DNA of 64,000 nucleotides from Psococerastis gibbosa (GCA_963971405.1 OZ020490.1:18625464-18689463); one strand, 5' to 3'; positions 53,240-62,644 are shown, numbered from the stretch's first letter. Translations and numbers: made by a program. Notes: generated by a model from the letters alone, not told the origin.

Positions 53240-54660
53240 TAAACGTGTTTGAAGATTAGGAGTTACCGAAATTTGTCATGAGTGCAACGAGACAACTTCA
53301 AATATTTTGCGTCTTACGTAAAACTTTCCTTAAGCATTTTTCCACCCAAGTAGTTTTGCTATGTGTCCTATCCCCCTGCCCTTCTGCTAAATGTCTCAAT
53401 ATCTGTAAGTTGCTCAATTTTGTACTAAATCGAAGTCATGAATGTCACAATTGCTTGTAATGAGAAGGTCTTCAATTCTGGATAATATTTATAAACGTAA
53501 GGGAAAAGTTAAAGACACATCAAAAACGTATGGGACCTTACAAATTATAGCAATTTATTGAAACTTCGTCTAAGAAAAGTCATAAGAAAGTTTGGCAAAA
53601 TATTTAGAACAGGTCCGTTGCACTCATGATTATCTAGTTGCACTCATGACTGGTGGAGGTTTGACTGACTAGAAGAAATAGAAACAATGGTATATTTTCA
53701 AAATTTCTATTTTTCGAAGAAATTTACGTCGCATTGAAACTTAAAAAAAAATCTTTTCCCCTTGTTCTGAATATTAAGAGAGGGAAGTAGGTATTTCAAT
53801 AATATCATCGAATTTGATGTAGGCCCTATGCTATATCATTATCGTCCAAGCGGAATATGTTATTCTTGCACACCCTCATGAACACAACCACCTTCTCCCC
53901 TTCATCATCGTCGACAGTTTCTCTTGCAACCGCAGCAATGCAGCATAACGGAACCTTTTTCAAGTAGGTAAGTTCCGGTTTGTAGCTTGTCGCCAGTAAC
54001 TGCTCGATCGTCTGCTAGTTTTCTGACACCTTGATGGGGTGGTGAAGGCAGACAAATTCTTGGTTTTTTCTGTTCAAGTTTTGTCAAATCTTCTACCTTC
54101 TTCCTTCTATCATTCCTCATTTTATGCTTTGTCTTGTGTAGTAATTCTCGCTCTGGGTTCAATTTTCTATTCATTCGGCATTTTCTTGATCTTTCTGCAC
54201 TACTCATTGTCATATTTATAAAAGAAAATGTACTTTCCAAAATCTTATTACCATTGTCCATAATGAGTGCAACGCTCGATCATGAGTGCCACGAGTGGCT
54301 TTGTAGCACTCATGAGAAAACCGAGAAAACTAAAAAAAATCTCCGGTATTAACAGCCTGATAGAGCTAGGTTAGCTGTGAAGTTAAGCTTAATGGCTTCA
54401 TTGTTAAAAATAATTATGTTCCAACAAACAATTCATAATTTTTATAGGTGAACCTTATGTTGCTCTCATGAGATCGAATAAAAATACGCAAACGCATTTT
54501 TTTAGTAACCCCTATAAAATTTTTAAAACACTAGCAGAAACGTCTGTAGGTAGATAACAACGATGCGAACATATATGGCGACGACATTGCTCTAGTGATA
54601 CGTTTTCACGCGCCTTTCTAAGTTATTTCTTAACGTTGCACTCATGACGTAGCAATCAGG
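53240..54660. promoter_or_regulatory. Cluster of GTTGCACTCATGA motifs (role unknown)
   Basis: The 13-mer occurs intact, on either strand, at 53276, 53617, 53637 and 54635. Versions with one or two changes are at 54261, 54280, 54303 and 54459. Spacing and orientation are irregular, and the surrounding bases differ, so it is not a simple tandem repeat. A binding site is one reading; I have no direct evidence. Confidence 0.4.
53905..54261 (-). CDS. Basic 118-residue open frame, possible host exon
   Basis: The longest plausible non-repeat frame on this strand, with ATG at 54261 and a stop at 53905-53907. The protein is strongly basic in its first half: SSAERSRKCRMNRKLNPERE, then LLHKTKHKMRNDRRKKVEDL, which would form a charged helix. 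The C-terminal end is VMLHCCGCKRNCRR. The SSAERSRKCR...R.NPE pattern reminds me of arthropod proteins that open with A/S-ER-x-R-x-YR-x-x-L repeats, but I cannot assign a family. An in-frame stop lies a few codons upstream of the start. It lacks a visible splice donor, and the plus strand is also partly open. It could be one exon of a longer gene, part of an unknown repeat, or chance. Confidence 0.35.
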   Translation of the reverse strand: MDNGNKILESTFSFINMTMSSAERSRKCRMNRKLNPERELLHKTKHKMRNDRRKKVEDLTKLEQKKPRICLPSPPHQGVRKLADDRAVTGDKLQTGTYLLEKGSVMLHCCGCKRNCRR

Positions 54661-55083
54661 TCTTATGCCACAGACAGTCCAAAAACTTCGTGTTAACAGC
54701 TCAAGACTGGATGCAGGCCTCTTAAGACATCACAAAATGTAAGATGGATAGTTGTTGCAATATATTACACTACCGCCAAAGTGATCAGTCTTTTAGTTCA
54801 GGCGAGAAAAAATCATGAAGTATATTATTTTTGGTGTGGACACACATTTTGAGCCCACATTCCAACTTTAAAAACGTCCCAAATACTTAAAAAATGGTTA
54901 TTTTACACATATGAATATATTTTTTTAGTTTAAGAGTATGGTAACAAAGTCTGGCCAATCTCATTCCCGCAACCAACTACAAAGCGCCACTAGATAGTCT
55001 AATATACACTGGACAGGAAATTGTCAATGTTTTTGATAATGACTCTGATAATAATGTTGCAATCCGGCGAATAAACCAACAAA
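54661..55083. other. Unannotated non-coding stretch
   Basis: No feature recognised. Confidence 0.4.
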
Positions 55084-55085
55084 TA

Positions 55086-55302
55086 GTTTTAGGGAGATTC
55101 ATCTACCTAATGAAGGGGCGACAAATGTCCGACTTCCCGAAAATTTCTTATCAACTTATCAATTCATGACCCCCTGGGCCTAAATTCACCCCCCGTTCAA
55201 AATCTTCCACATGTATGTATGTATACGTGAATTTTAGGAAACACTGTAACATCCGTTGATATAATCCGATTTTGATGAGCCCAGGCAAAACCATATATCA
55301 TA
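55086..55302 (+). mobile_element. HLN-2 copy, 5' part, interrupted
   Basis: TTTTAGGGAGATTCATCTAC, CATGACCCCCTGGGCCTAAA, GTATGTATGTATACGTG and CCGATTTTGATGAGCCCAGG match the 37.17-kb copy. It is interrupted at CATATATCATA by a foldback element. The next ~20 bases (ACAAATGTGTTCAATCAAGT) continue it before a second foldback interrupts. Confidence 0.8.
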
Positions 55303-55434
55303 GGCGGGGTTTCCATTGACCTTGTTTGCGAAAGCTACCGTGCTATTGACGTGGTAGCAGACATTAAAGACAGTCTAAAAATGTCTGCTATCACGATAGC
55401 TTTCGCAAACAAGGTCAATGGAAACCCCGCCTTA
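55300..55434. mobile_element. Foldback element, TAGGCG family (copy 4)
   Basis: Element 55303-55431 has the tips GGCGGGGTTTCCATTGACC and GGTCAATGGAAACCCCGCC, copy-specific arms TTGTTTGCGAAAGCTA / TAGCTTTCGCAAACAA, and the core GACGTGGTAGCAGACATTAA on the left. The right core reads AATGTCTGCTATCACGA. The flanks are ATA and TTA. It is inserted in HLN-2. Confidence 0.9.
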
Positions 55435-55456
55435 CAAATGTGTTCAATCAAGTCCG

Positions 55457-55843
55457 TTAAGGCGCCCATTCCACCGACCGGCTAGGGCTATTTACAAAAA
55501 CGGTGAAGTGGTAGCAGACATTCAAGACTTAGGTGGCGTTTCCACCGACCTCGCATTGCAGAATTGACGAAAATGTTTATTTTCCTCTATGCCATAGTTA
55601 AAATTGATCAATGATCATACAGTAAAATCACAAACAAACTAAAATTAAAAAATGGCGTCATGGGATATGTTAAGTACAAACATTTTAATAGATTTCTATA
55701 AAAAGAAAAATTCTAATTTCCGTCAATGTCATTTGCATTCTGCAATGCGAGGTCGGTGGAGACGCCACCTAAGTCTTGAATGTCTGCTACCACGTCACCG
55801 TTTTTGTAAATAGCCCTAGCCGGTCAGTGGAAACCGCGCCTTA
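55457..55843. mobile_element. Foldback element, TAGGCG family, nested form (copy 5)
   Basis: The outer tips GGCGCCCATTCCACCGACCG and AGTGGAAACCGCGCC, inner CTAGGGCTATTTACAAAAAC arms, core GAAGTGGTAGCAGACATTCA and an inner set of tips TTAGGTGGCGTTTCCACC / GGTGGAGACGCCACCTAA are as in copy 2. TTA flanks it on the right and TTA/TAA on the left. Apart from small changes it is a near copy of 29757-30140. Confidence 0.9.
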
Positions 55844-56358
55844 CAAATGGATGGACCAATCAACCCAGCCCATCGACCGAGTATAGTCAGGGCCACCCTA
55901 AATTGATTGATAAGTACCATTTAAATCATTTTCTAATTTCATTTACAGTTTCCAATACTGTAAATAACGTTTGTTGCAAAGGACGTCAAACAAAATTCAG
56001 CCCAGGCCTACACGTAATTGCCTAAATTTTCGTAATTACACGGTGGCCATTAAATTAATTAAATTTGTCTTCACTATTAAATTATACGATAGAAATTTCA
56101 ATCCTAATAGATTCCATTTTGTTCAGCCCAATACAATACCCTGTAGTTAACACTAATAATACTAATAGCAAGCAGTGGGCATTTAGCATTACTTAATAGT
56201 CTTACGCGTTTCATTCGACTTTAATTTCCTAATTAGTAATAGATGTACCTACAGCTCTATTCAGTAAACGAAGAGAGAAACAGTATGGCAAATAATTTAC
56301 ATTCGGATTTTAAGGAGGGTTTGGTGTGAATTGCAATTTCTAAAAGGACTTTTTATGG
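55844..56358. other. Unannotated non-coding stretch
   Basis: No gene recognised. Confidence 0.45.
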
Positions 56359-56360
56359 AC

Positions 56361-56520
56361 CCAGGCCTGCTTATAGTGGCCCATAGCTCTCTTGTCCAAT
56401 GCCAACGATCCCATGGATTTCGAACATTATTTGTATTGTTTCCGTTTACATTTTTGGCCATTGGCAAACTGGTATACGTACGTTCTTGATGTCAACTACA
56501 CCGTCTACCTAGGACGGTTT
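56361..56520 (+). repeat. Repeat X copy
   Basis: CTTGTCCAATGCCAACGATC, CCATGGATTTCGAACATTAT, TTGTATTGTTTCCG, TTTTTGGCCATTGGCAAACT and GATGTCAACTACACCG align with 12.76 kb along the whole length. Confidence 0.78.
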
Positions 56521-56754
56521 AGGTACATAATTGTGTCGTAGTCATATCATATCGTAGATTTGTTCACTTCATGAAATGTTTCAGTGTCTATTGCCCACAT
56601 CATGATATGGTTTGGGCAGATCGATGATAAGGAATCGTTTCTCGATGTGGACAACAAAACGCGGTTCATGAAATGGTCAAGATTATTATTTTGATCATTC
56701 ATATCGTAAAATAGTTTCATTCATTAGTGGCAAAGGTGCTACAAGCGCTTTGTT

Positions 56755-57302
56755 TCACATACACATACACCCCATGTATATAGAGTTTAGGATACAGTGA
56801 TACACTATAACTTCCGTAGATATTATCCGATTATTAAGAAACTTGGCCCAAACATTTATCATAAAAATCGCCTTGGTCGAGTTCGTTAACGAGCTAGCTC
56901 CGTCATTTTGTTTCAAGATTACAACGGATAAAAAACTTAAAAAATAAAATAAATAAAATATCTCAGTTAATATTGGTAGCAGAGGGATGGCACAAGATGT
57001 GACTGAGAGCCTGTATTTTTGTCTATGATAATGGAACTAACAATTTTTATGACAAATCAACGATTTCAAGATGGCCACTCCAAGTGAAAATAATGTGATA
57101 CTTTACACTTCATACTGCACAAAGTTCACAGTCGTCTGCATAATGTTTTAAAGGGGGGAAAGCGAGGTCGGCGCTTGGGCGAAATGTGCTATGGTGCACA
57201 TTAATGTATTAATTTTATTATTATCATTACATAATATTATATATTATTAATTTAACAACTTTCTACACCTGATCGGCTAGAGCCGAAAGGGAATTTTTTT
57301 AT
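56755..57302 (+). mobile_element. HLN-2 copy, 5'-eroded with intact 3' hairpin
   Basis: CACTATAACTTCCGTAGATA, TCCGATTATTAAGAAACTTG, GTCGAGTTCGTTAACGAGCT, CTCAGTTAATATTGGTAGCA and CAAGATGGCC follow the 37.2-kb order. The 3' end has CGGCTAGAGCCG, a perfect hairpin with five-base arms, then AAAGGGAATTTTTTT. Confidence 0.75.
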
Positions 57303-59380
57303 TTTGGGCTGATTGCAAGAGTGTAAAAAAAATCATCTACTTTTATTATTCAAGACAATTTTCTTTTTGCCTAAGTATGATTTTTTTTTAAATATATATA
57401 AATTTTGTACTTCCCACCTTCCATTTATTTTCAACACTCTTTCCCATTGCTAACATAATTTTTACTCTTTGAGAATTATGAATTTCGCAAGTCCATGTAC
57501 CATAGTCAAAATACATCAGACCCAAAGCTAATTTACAACGTCCAATTCTCTCCTATGTCTAGAATTCTAAAACGCTAAAAGCGGTTTCATCGGTTGAAAA
57601 GCCTCAGTAAAGGGTACTTCACGGCACGGCTATTCATTGGTAGATTGTGCCGTCCAACATTCCAAGTGATAGTGAGACCGGACCTAAGTGGTTTCCGAAA
57701 TTACCTGCACTTACCAGTGGGCTATTAGTGAAATAAAAACCCGAATAAGTAGTCATAGAAAGTCACACAATAGTGTTAGGCATGTGTGATGAATATAGAC
57801 TGATTAAGTCGCCAATTAAAATGAGAGATGTAATAATTAGAACTATTGTACAGACAATACCTCGCACACTGTTGCCCATGCGCTTAATTCTACCTGAGAC
57901 GGACAAGGTTCGCCTGACTTGAAAGGAACATTGCATCCTGCGGAATAAGGGAAAGCTAGTTAATACGAAAAAAAATTAATAATTACATTATTTACTCTAG
58001 TTCCCCCGCAGCTTTGACGAGATCAGCAATAAACAAGATACAATATACCTGTAACATACATTGAAAATCGCATTCACCTTCGTACGCATACACAAACTAA
58101 ACATACTATCTGTACAACACGTAGACAATACACGATGGCTACAAACACAACCTTTCGGAGAACACATAAACGTAGCTCATTGATTTGCCAACAGTTTTAA
58201 CTGCACAAAATCAATTTTTTATTTATTACGTCAAAAAATGTCGTTTTTTCCCTCTTTTTTACGTCCAGTCATCGTATCTGCGAGCCTCTAGAAAATTGAA
58301 AATTTCTTGGCTGAAGTGTAGGAGATTAAAACCACCGGAAAAAAACTTAGGAAAGCTCTCAAGGAGCGACATGTATAAATGGATGCAACCAGAGTTTTGC
58401 TTTCGCTTATTCTGGTTATGACTTCCTTATGCAATTTTTGGAGTAAGCAAAGTGTTCCAAATGTCGGGTAGTATACACAAACACACTTACTTTAAACTTA
58501 AAAAAGTCTACTCATACATTGTAGATAAAGATACTTTCTGAATGGGGCCTTGAAGATTGATAAAGTAGAGAATTCCCCATTAGACGCAGCTCAGTAGGGA
58601 ATGGAGAAAGCTATAAAACTCTTCAATTCCCTTCATGAGTTTCTGGGGGGTATGTAATAACGATGTAGGCCAATTACAATTTTGTTGTGGCTCTTCTAAT
58701 TTATTAGCTTTATGTGTTAGATTTAAGTGTTGTATTGTTTTTCACTGATCAATACAATTTATTCTGATTTTGACACTCAACTTGCCTTCCAGCCACCTAA
58801 ATTAGAGGATGTAACGAGGAGGCTACCTATTCAACCAAGGTTAATTTAATATCAGTGTTATGTACAGGTAGGTATATAGGTATATCATTAACTGCAATAT
58901 AATTGCAGCCATCTGCTTTCCATGCCCCCCCCCCCCTTAGAAAATTTAGCAAAAGTGGGACTAGGTCAACAACTTTACTTTTCTGTGAATGCCAAAGTAC
59001 CTATGATTGTACCATCTTTGATGACCGCTGACATTACTAGTACCCATTATTACCACTATCCCATGCAAATCAAACACTCGGCGTCCCACAATAGCGAACA
59101 CTCGCCACCGAAAATTAAGCACTGCGAGAACCAATTCATTTTTATGACGTCTGATTGCTGAATGAATATCTCTTCTAAAAGGTCGGAAATGGTATAAACC
59201 TTGTAAAAAACGAATCCCCCAGTAATTTCCTTTTCTTGTTGTGTTCTGCCCACTTGACCTTCATCTACACCTTTTGCTAAATAGATAAGTAACAAATGTC
59301 TTTATGACATTTTAGCAAGGTTTTGGTTCTGAGGAAAACAATATTTTTTGCTGATATTATGGATTCCACTGCTTCGTCAC
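57303..59380. other. Long unannotated stretch
   Basis: About 2 kb with no recognisable gene or repeat. Frames at 58185-58421, 58922-59161 and 59056-59295 overlap each other on opposite strands and lack motifs. Confidence 0.5.
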
Positions 59381-59384
59381 GTAA

Positions 59385-59740
59385 CTCGGGCCGTGAAAAC
59401 CTTTGTAATCATAATATGTATAATCCGGAGCCCCAATGCATTGCTTACCATACCATTAAGGAGACAAATGAATCCGGGCTAATAAATAAATAAGGACTTT
59501 TTTGTTCTATTACTAAGCCAACCTAGCGGAGTTAGGGCTATAAAGCTTACACTCAACAAGGAAGGCCCGGGACCGCCTGCTTTACATGCCCTCCGAAGCA
59601 TGGCCAGAAAATGTAGGAAGTGTAGGATTCGAACCAACAACCTTCCAGGTGAAAGTCCGAGTCCGTACCACTACTCTACATGTCCTGACTAATAGGTCGG
59701 ATTCTTCTGTCCCCTTATTAGACTCCGGCCGTGAAAGCCT
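59385..59740 (-). mobile_element. Penelope-like element end, split by SINE-1
   Basis: GGGCCGTGAAAACCTTTGTA starts it and ACTCCGGCCGTGAAAGCC ends it. The inverted pair TAAGGAGACAAATGAATCCG (59456) and TCGGATTCTTCTGTCCCCTTA (59697-59717) repeats the layout of 49.4 kb. A SINE-1 copy sits between the two arms. Confidence 0.6.
59481..59692 (-). mobile_element. SINE-1 copy (minus)
   Basis: The minus strand reads GACATGTAGAGTAGTGGTAC, CACCTGGAAGGTTGTTGG, TTCGAATCCTACAC, GGCGGTCCCGGGCCTTCCTT and CTCCGCTAGGTTGGC, with a TTATTTATTTATT tail. CTAATA borders both sides. A 17-residue stretch of the sense-strand frame starts VGFEPTTFQVK. Confidence 0.9.
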
Positions 59741-60582
59741 TATACTACCATACCATTATTATAGTAAGCCTATAGTATTATATTATAATTTAAACCATGC
59801 TATGTTCTATCGATCAATCCCATGCTATGGGATAGGGAAAATATATAGGCAGTCAATATTTAACCATGGAACTATTACAGTACTTATACTAATTGATAAA
59901 CAGAAAAACATGTATAAACGGGTTCATTCACTTTCAGTTTTGGCACACTTATATTGTTCTATATCCCACCTACGTACTATATTATTCGGCTATAAGGTAT
60001 ACATTGTGCTGTACACAGTACATTCTTACATTACCCATCATTCTTGCCTAAAATAAAATTTTCCCCCTACACCGAGCCTAGCCCATAAGGCAAAACTGTT
60101 CAGTTTTTTTATACTGTATATATGTTTTGCAGAGATAAGAAATAAACGAGTCATTCATTCATCATTCATCAGTAGGACCATATGGTGCTATGAGGCGGTC
60201 ACTTCAGGCGCCACCAACTCAACCCCGCCTTTCAAAATTTTGATTTGTTCTATTTTCAATTAACAATACCGGACATATTGTGTGCCTCCTGAGGGCTGGT
60301 AGCAAAGCAAACGGTATACAACATAGCATGGTAAACATGGACAATTATTCAGTACATCATATGCGGTAATTAGAAAAGCACGCAATTAGTCACAATGTTG
60401 TCAGAAGTTGCAATATAATATCGTGTAAGCGATGTTGTTTTACAAGTTCTGCAATGTGCAGGCAATTAATTACATTATTCATTTCAAGATAGCCTGGGGC
60501 AGCTCGGTAGTTTGTTTTGTTGGATCAGAGTTTGTTGTTTTTCAATTTCAGACTACAGTGTTGTGGCCTGAGCTTCAATTAG
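59741..60582. other. Unannotated non-coding stretch
   Basis: A 156-codon frame at 59586-60056 begins inside the antisense SINE and runs into AT-rich DNA, so it is not a gene. Otherwise nothing recognised. Confidence 0.5.
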
Positions 60583-61067
60583 TTAGGCATATATTCCACT
60601 GGTCAATATTCCGTCATTTGTAATTAAAAAAAGTTGAGATTTTTGTTTTAAGGGGACTATTATAATATTTAGAAAAGTTAAGTATCTACTAGGGCTCTAT
60701 ATTAGACAGGTATTGTCATCCGCCATATTGTATCTATTATAAGTCTGGTGTATAAGCCAAGCATTGCGTGTTTACCTATTTATTTTTAGAAATGTATCGT
60801 TGTTTATTTATTATTATTAAAAAAACGTGCTACCAATTAGGGAAGTGTTTAATAAAAAAATACTAAAACTTATATTCGTTTTTTTTTCAATCTTTTACTT
60901 TTTTTACAATATTTACCATATAGGAAATATGGGATACAAAATGGCGGATGACAATACCCGGGTATATAGTGCCTTAGTATCTACATAATAGTCTCCTTAA
61001 AACAAAAATCTCAACTTTTTTTAAAATCACAAATGACGGAACATTGACCAGTGGAATACACGCCTTA
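60583..61067. mobile_element. Foldback element, TAGGCG superfamily, subfamily 2 (host of M2)
   Basis: Element 60586-61064 is flanked by TTA on both sides (60583-60585, 61065-61067). The arms run GGCATATATTCCACTGGTCA, ATATTCCGTCATTTGT, AAAAAAAGTTGAGATTTTTG and GGACTATTAT, with a close inverted copy on the right ending CCAGTGGAATACACGCC. An M2 MITE is inserted near the centre. Confidence 0.9.
60682..60984. mobile_element. hAT-like MITE, family M2 (287 bp, nested)
   Basis: Element 60690-60976 lies between perfect 8-bp repeats GTATCTAC (60682-60689 and 60977-60984). The tips TAGGGCTCTATAT and ATATAGTGCCTTA fit the YARNG start of hAT elements. The inner arms GGTATTGTCATCCGCC and GGCGGATGACAATACC match the 14.3-kb copy. 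Confidence 0.93.
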
Positions 61068-61112
61068 GGAAAGCATGTACCGGCACACTCCTACCGGTTC
61101 TGAATAACACAG

Positions 61113-61460
61113 TGTATGGCGGCTATTTTCTTCAATTATTGATGAGATTTTTTTCTTAACTCTGTGTCATCTCACCAATCAAATCAAAAGCGACTTCGGT
61201 AGCAATGTGGTAGCGTGCTTGTGCGAGTATCTACACACCTTGCGTTCGGAGACGTGTCGTAACTCGACACAAGTACCTATTAGGTGACTTAGTGAGGCGA
61301 TTGAAGAGGTTAATTGGATACATTCATCAAATTGTTTTTATGCGATTTAACCTTTTATATACTAAAAGTATACTAGTATATATAAGAAATAAATCAAAAA
61401 TAAAAAAAATGATTGGTGCACAAACGACGGAATATTGACAAGTGGAATAGCCGCCTATGG
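61113..61460. mobile_element. Foldback element, TAGGCG superfamily, subfamily 2 (host of SINE-2)
   Basis: The left tip TATGGCGGCTATTTTC leads into TTCAATTATTGATGAGATTT. The right end reads AACGACGGAATATTGACAAG and TGGAATAGCCGCCTA. The left arm has lost part of the tip region. A SINE-2 copy is inserted between the arms. Confidence 0.75.
61181..61399 (+). mobile_element. SINE-2 copy with 9-bp target duplication
   Basis: The copy 61190-61390 is flanked by AAATCAAAA (61181-61189 and 61391-61399). It starts GCGACTTCGGTAGCAATGTG and has GTGTCGTAACTCGACAC, a hairpin with six-base arms, GGCGATTGAAGAGGTTAATT and TTGTTTTTATGCGATTTAAC. This copy fixes the element's ends. Confidence 0.88.
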
Positions 61461-61825
61461 GAAAAGAGGTTTTTATTTGTTTATTAAAAAATATTTAATT
61501 TTAGATTTTGTTTTTATTGTGCTCAGTCTTCAGCGCAGGCCCGAGGGACCATATTTTAAATTAAATATAAATTTACCATAATATTCGGAGCAACAAGTTG
61601 TGCGAATCTCAGTTTCGTTACTTTATCAGGTGGCCTAGAAAATCTTACCTCAGAACTAATTGTAAGAGTGGGCAGAAAGACCCAAAATTCGCACATATGG
61701 AAAACAAAGACAGTTTTCATTCTTACAATACTTACTTACAACTACTAGTCCTGCTATCATACACAATACAATAAAGCTACAATGTACAAATAGGCTAATT
61801 AGATGTCAGTATAGTATTTAGAAAC
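61461..61825. other. Unannotated non-coding stretch
   Basis: No feature recognised. Confidence 0.45.
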
Positions 61826-61827
61826 TC

Positions 61828-62154
61828 TACGAGGGAGTAGTAGTAGTAGTAGTAGTAGTAGCAGCAGTGTTCGTCGGGTTAATAACGACTTAGGCCTCAA
61901 ATTTGGGCCCATAGAGCGACCCCGACTTGACTGTCCTATGCCAGCCCATAGGACAGTGGACCTCCTGATTATAGTGGATTCCGAACCACTTGGGAAACAC
62001 AGTGAAGTCACACGATTAGTTCGGAGGTGACCAGGACAAGCCCTACCATGTTTCCCTACCGGCACTGTGCACACAACCAAGTCATCTGCAGCTTTGAACC
62101 TGCTCTGGTCCGCTGGATTCAACTTGGTTTGGCGGCCGGCTATACGAGGGAGTA
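61828..62154 (-). mobile_element. TAC-SINE, complete, with 12-bp target duplication
   Basis: Perfect repeats TACGAGGGAGTA flank the insert (61828-61839 and 62143-62154). On the minus strand it starts TAGCCGGCCGCC and ends (TAC)n with about eight units. The hairpin arms lie near 61930-61957. The minus frame 61799-62161 is open across the whole element. Confidence 0.95.
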
Positions 62155-62479
62155 ACAGCAAGCTTCAATCAGGAACTTCTCTAGAGAATTGGCAAATTTG
62201 CGGATTCCTTTTTTAGGGGTGGATACAGAATTTTGTTGGGATGGGGCGCCATTTCCCATTCCTCGCATAAATCTACTAAACGGCCGTGCCTATTAGCATA
62301 CAACGACAAGCGTCTATGCCTGAGTAAGTGAAGCAAAACCCAGACCTGTTTTTTGTACACTTGACTTGTTGTTTAGCACTATTTTTTTCTATCGTGACGT
62401 TTCATACACTGGATACCAATAATTAATGAATACTTAACAATTAATAACCATCAGGTTCCCCTTTGAGGGGTATTACTTT

Positions 62480-62626
62480 TGTGAAGTAAATTGCCGTCAT
62501 GCTTACTGGAGTGTGGACCAGTTAAAACCAGCGGTGTACTTTCTCAGAGGTTTAGTCTGTGCCGTGTGTCTATGGTGTGTGTTTGTGATTTGTGCTAATT
62601 AAGGATTACTAAAAATGGGGGTGAAG
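62480..62626 (+). CDS. Candidate first exon with splice donor (partial)
   Basis: ATG at 62615 has a good animal context (CTAAAAATGG, with A at -3 and G at +4). It opens MGVK and runs straight into AAG|GTAAGAAA at 62626/62627, a strong 5' splice-site match. The upstream 130 bases are less AT-rich and free of repeats, fitting a 5' untranslated region. No acceptor or second exon can be identified in the remaining 1.4 kb, so the product is unknown. Only four codons would lie in this exon; the rest of the span is presumed leader. It may be chance. Confidence 0.25.
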
Positions 62627-62644
62627 GTAAGAAAATTATTTTTT

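Noticed and set aside
59586-60056. 156-codon frame beginning with a VGFEPTTF peptide
   Set aside because: The start is SINE-1 read antisense and the rest is unrelated AT-rich DNA. VGFEPTTF-type peptides are a familiar false protein call from SINE sequence.
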